This document shows, one piece after another, positions 13,318 to 13,404 of a stretch of DNA of 13,404 bases. The stretch is from Muribaculaceae bacterium (GTDB lineage Bacteria; Bacteroidota; Bacteroidia; Bacteroidales; Muribaculaceae): positions 1 to 13,404 of the forward strand of contig JAEDNZ010000036.1 in the NCBI GenBank assembly GCA_016302215.1, in the 5' to 3' direction. The first letter of the stretch is position 1. Each line of letters begins with the position of its first letter. A model generated the notes under the pieces. That model did no database searches, was not told where the DNA came from, and was given only the letters and a program-made list of their open reading frames with translations. The position numbers and the translations under genes are program-made.

Positions 13318-13404
13318 TCAGTCTTCGCAGTAGTGGCGTAGCACGCGCCGATAGGAGTTGAAAATCTTGCTTTTTGACACAAAGCCTACATATCGTCCGC
13401 GGTC
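13318..13404 (-). CDS. C-terminus of a gene running off the window, probably a CBS-domain chloride channel
   Basis: An open minus-strand frame of 28 codons enters from the window edge and ends in TGA (complement of 13318-13320). The visible end includes GRYVGFVSKSKIFNSYRRVL. Such a glycine-rich strand followed by a short helix is typical of the end of a CBS domain. The GFVSKSKIF-xxYR pattern resembles the C-terminal end of ClC chloride channels with CBS domains in Bacteroidales; I recall this resemblance but could not check it. The T-rich side of the adjacent hairpin faces this gene, supporting that it is real. Confidence 0.55.
   Translation of the reverse strand, partial: DRGRYVGFVSKSKIFNSYRRVLRHYCED

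Overview
The window reads as chromosomal DNA from a gut-type member of the Bacteroidales. Several upstream regions carry the Bacteroides-type promoter (TTTG, 19-20 bases, TAnnTTTG). Shine-Dalgarno sequences are weak or absent. The protein set also fits: a Bacteroides-like EF-G paralog, a SusE/SusF-like starch-binding module and an IS1182-type transposase. Muribaculaceae is my best family guess, but this is an inference and the sequence alone does not settle it.

Layout. Positions 1-1867 hold an apparently intact IS1182-family element (transposase on the minus strand). Its left end lies at the window edge, and both of its ends fold into hairpins. Just right of it, on the minus strand, is an EF-G paralog (1905-4061). 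It has lost the catalytic G-domain histidine and carries extra residues in domain IV, which identifies it with the GTPase-independent EF-G2 described in Bacteroides thetaiotaomicron. A 337-base spacer separates it from a divergent Crp/Fnr-family regulator (4399-5097, plus strand), which has a perfect Bacteroides promoter.

The regulator converges on a tightly packed minus-strand cluster transcribed bioB (8400-7423), then a TrmH/SpoU-family RNA methyltransferase (7398-6610), then radA (6597-5227). Upstream of bioB on the same strand is a two-gene unit of unknown function: a bacterial PH-like protein (9517-9077) overlapping by 14 bases a two-helix membrane protein that starts with GTG (9090-8551). 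It has its own consensus promoter.

The right part holds a divergent pair with an obvious shared theme. A secreted CotH-family kinase-like protein with a C-terminal SusE/SusF-like starch-binding module (11551-9800, minus) is back to back with an exported GH13 alpha-amylase with all catalytic residues (11782-13209, plus). The amylase ends at a strong bidirectional terminator. Beyond it, the last codons of a minus-strand gene, probably a CBS-domain chloride channel, run off the window.

The most interesting points are the EF-G2 ortholog next to a Crp-like regulator, the pairing of a CotH kinase-like protein carrying a starch-binding module with an amylase, the altered auxiliary-cluster ligands in BioB, and the uncharacterised PH-domain/membrane-protein pair. 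I saw no CRISPR array, tRNA, rRNA or riboswitch.
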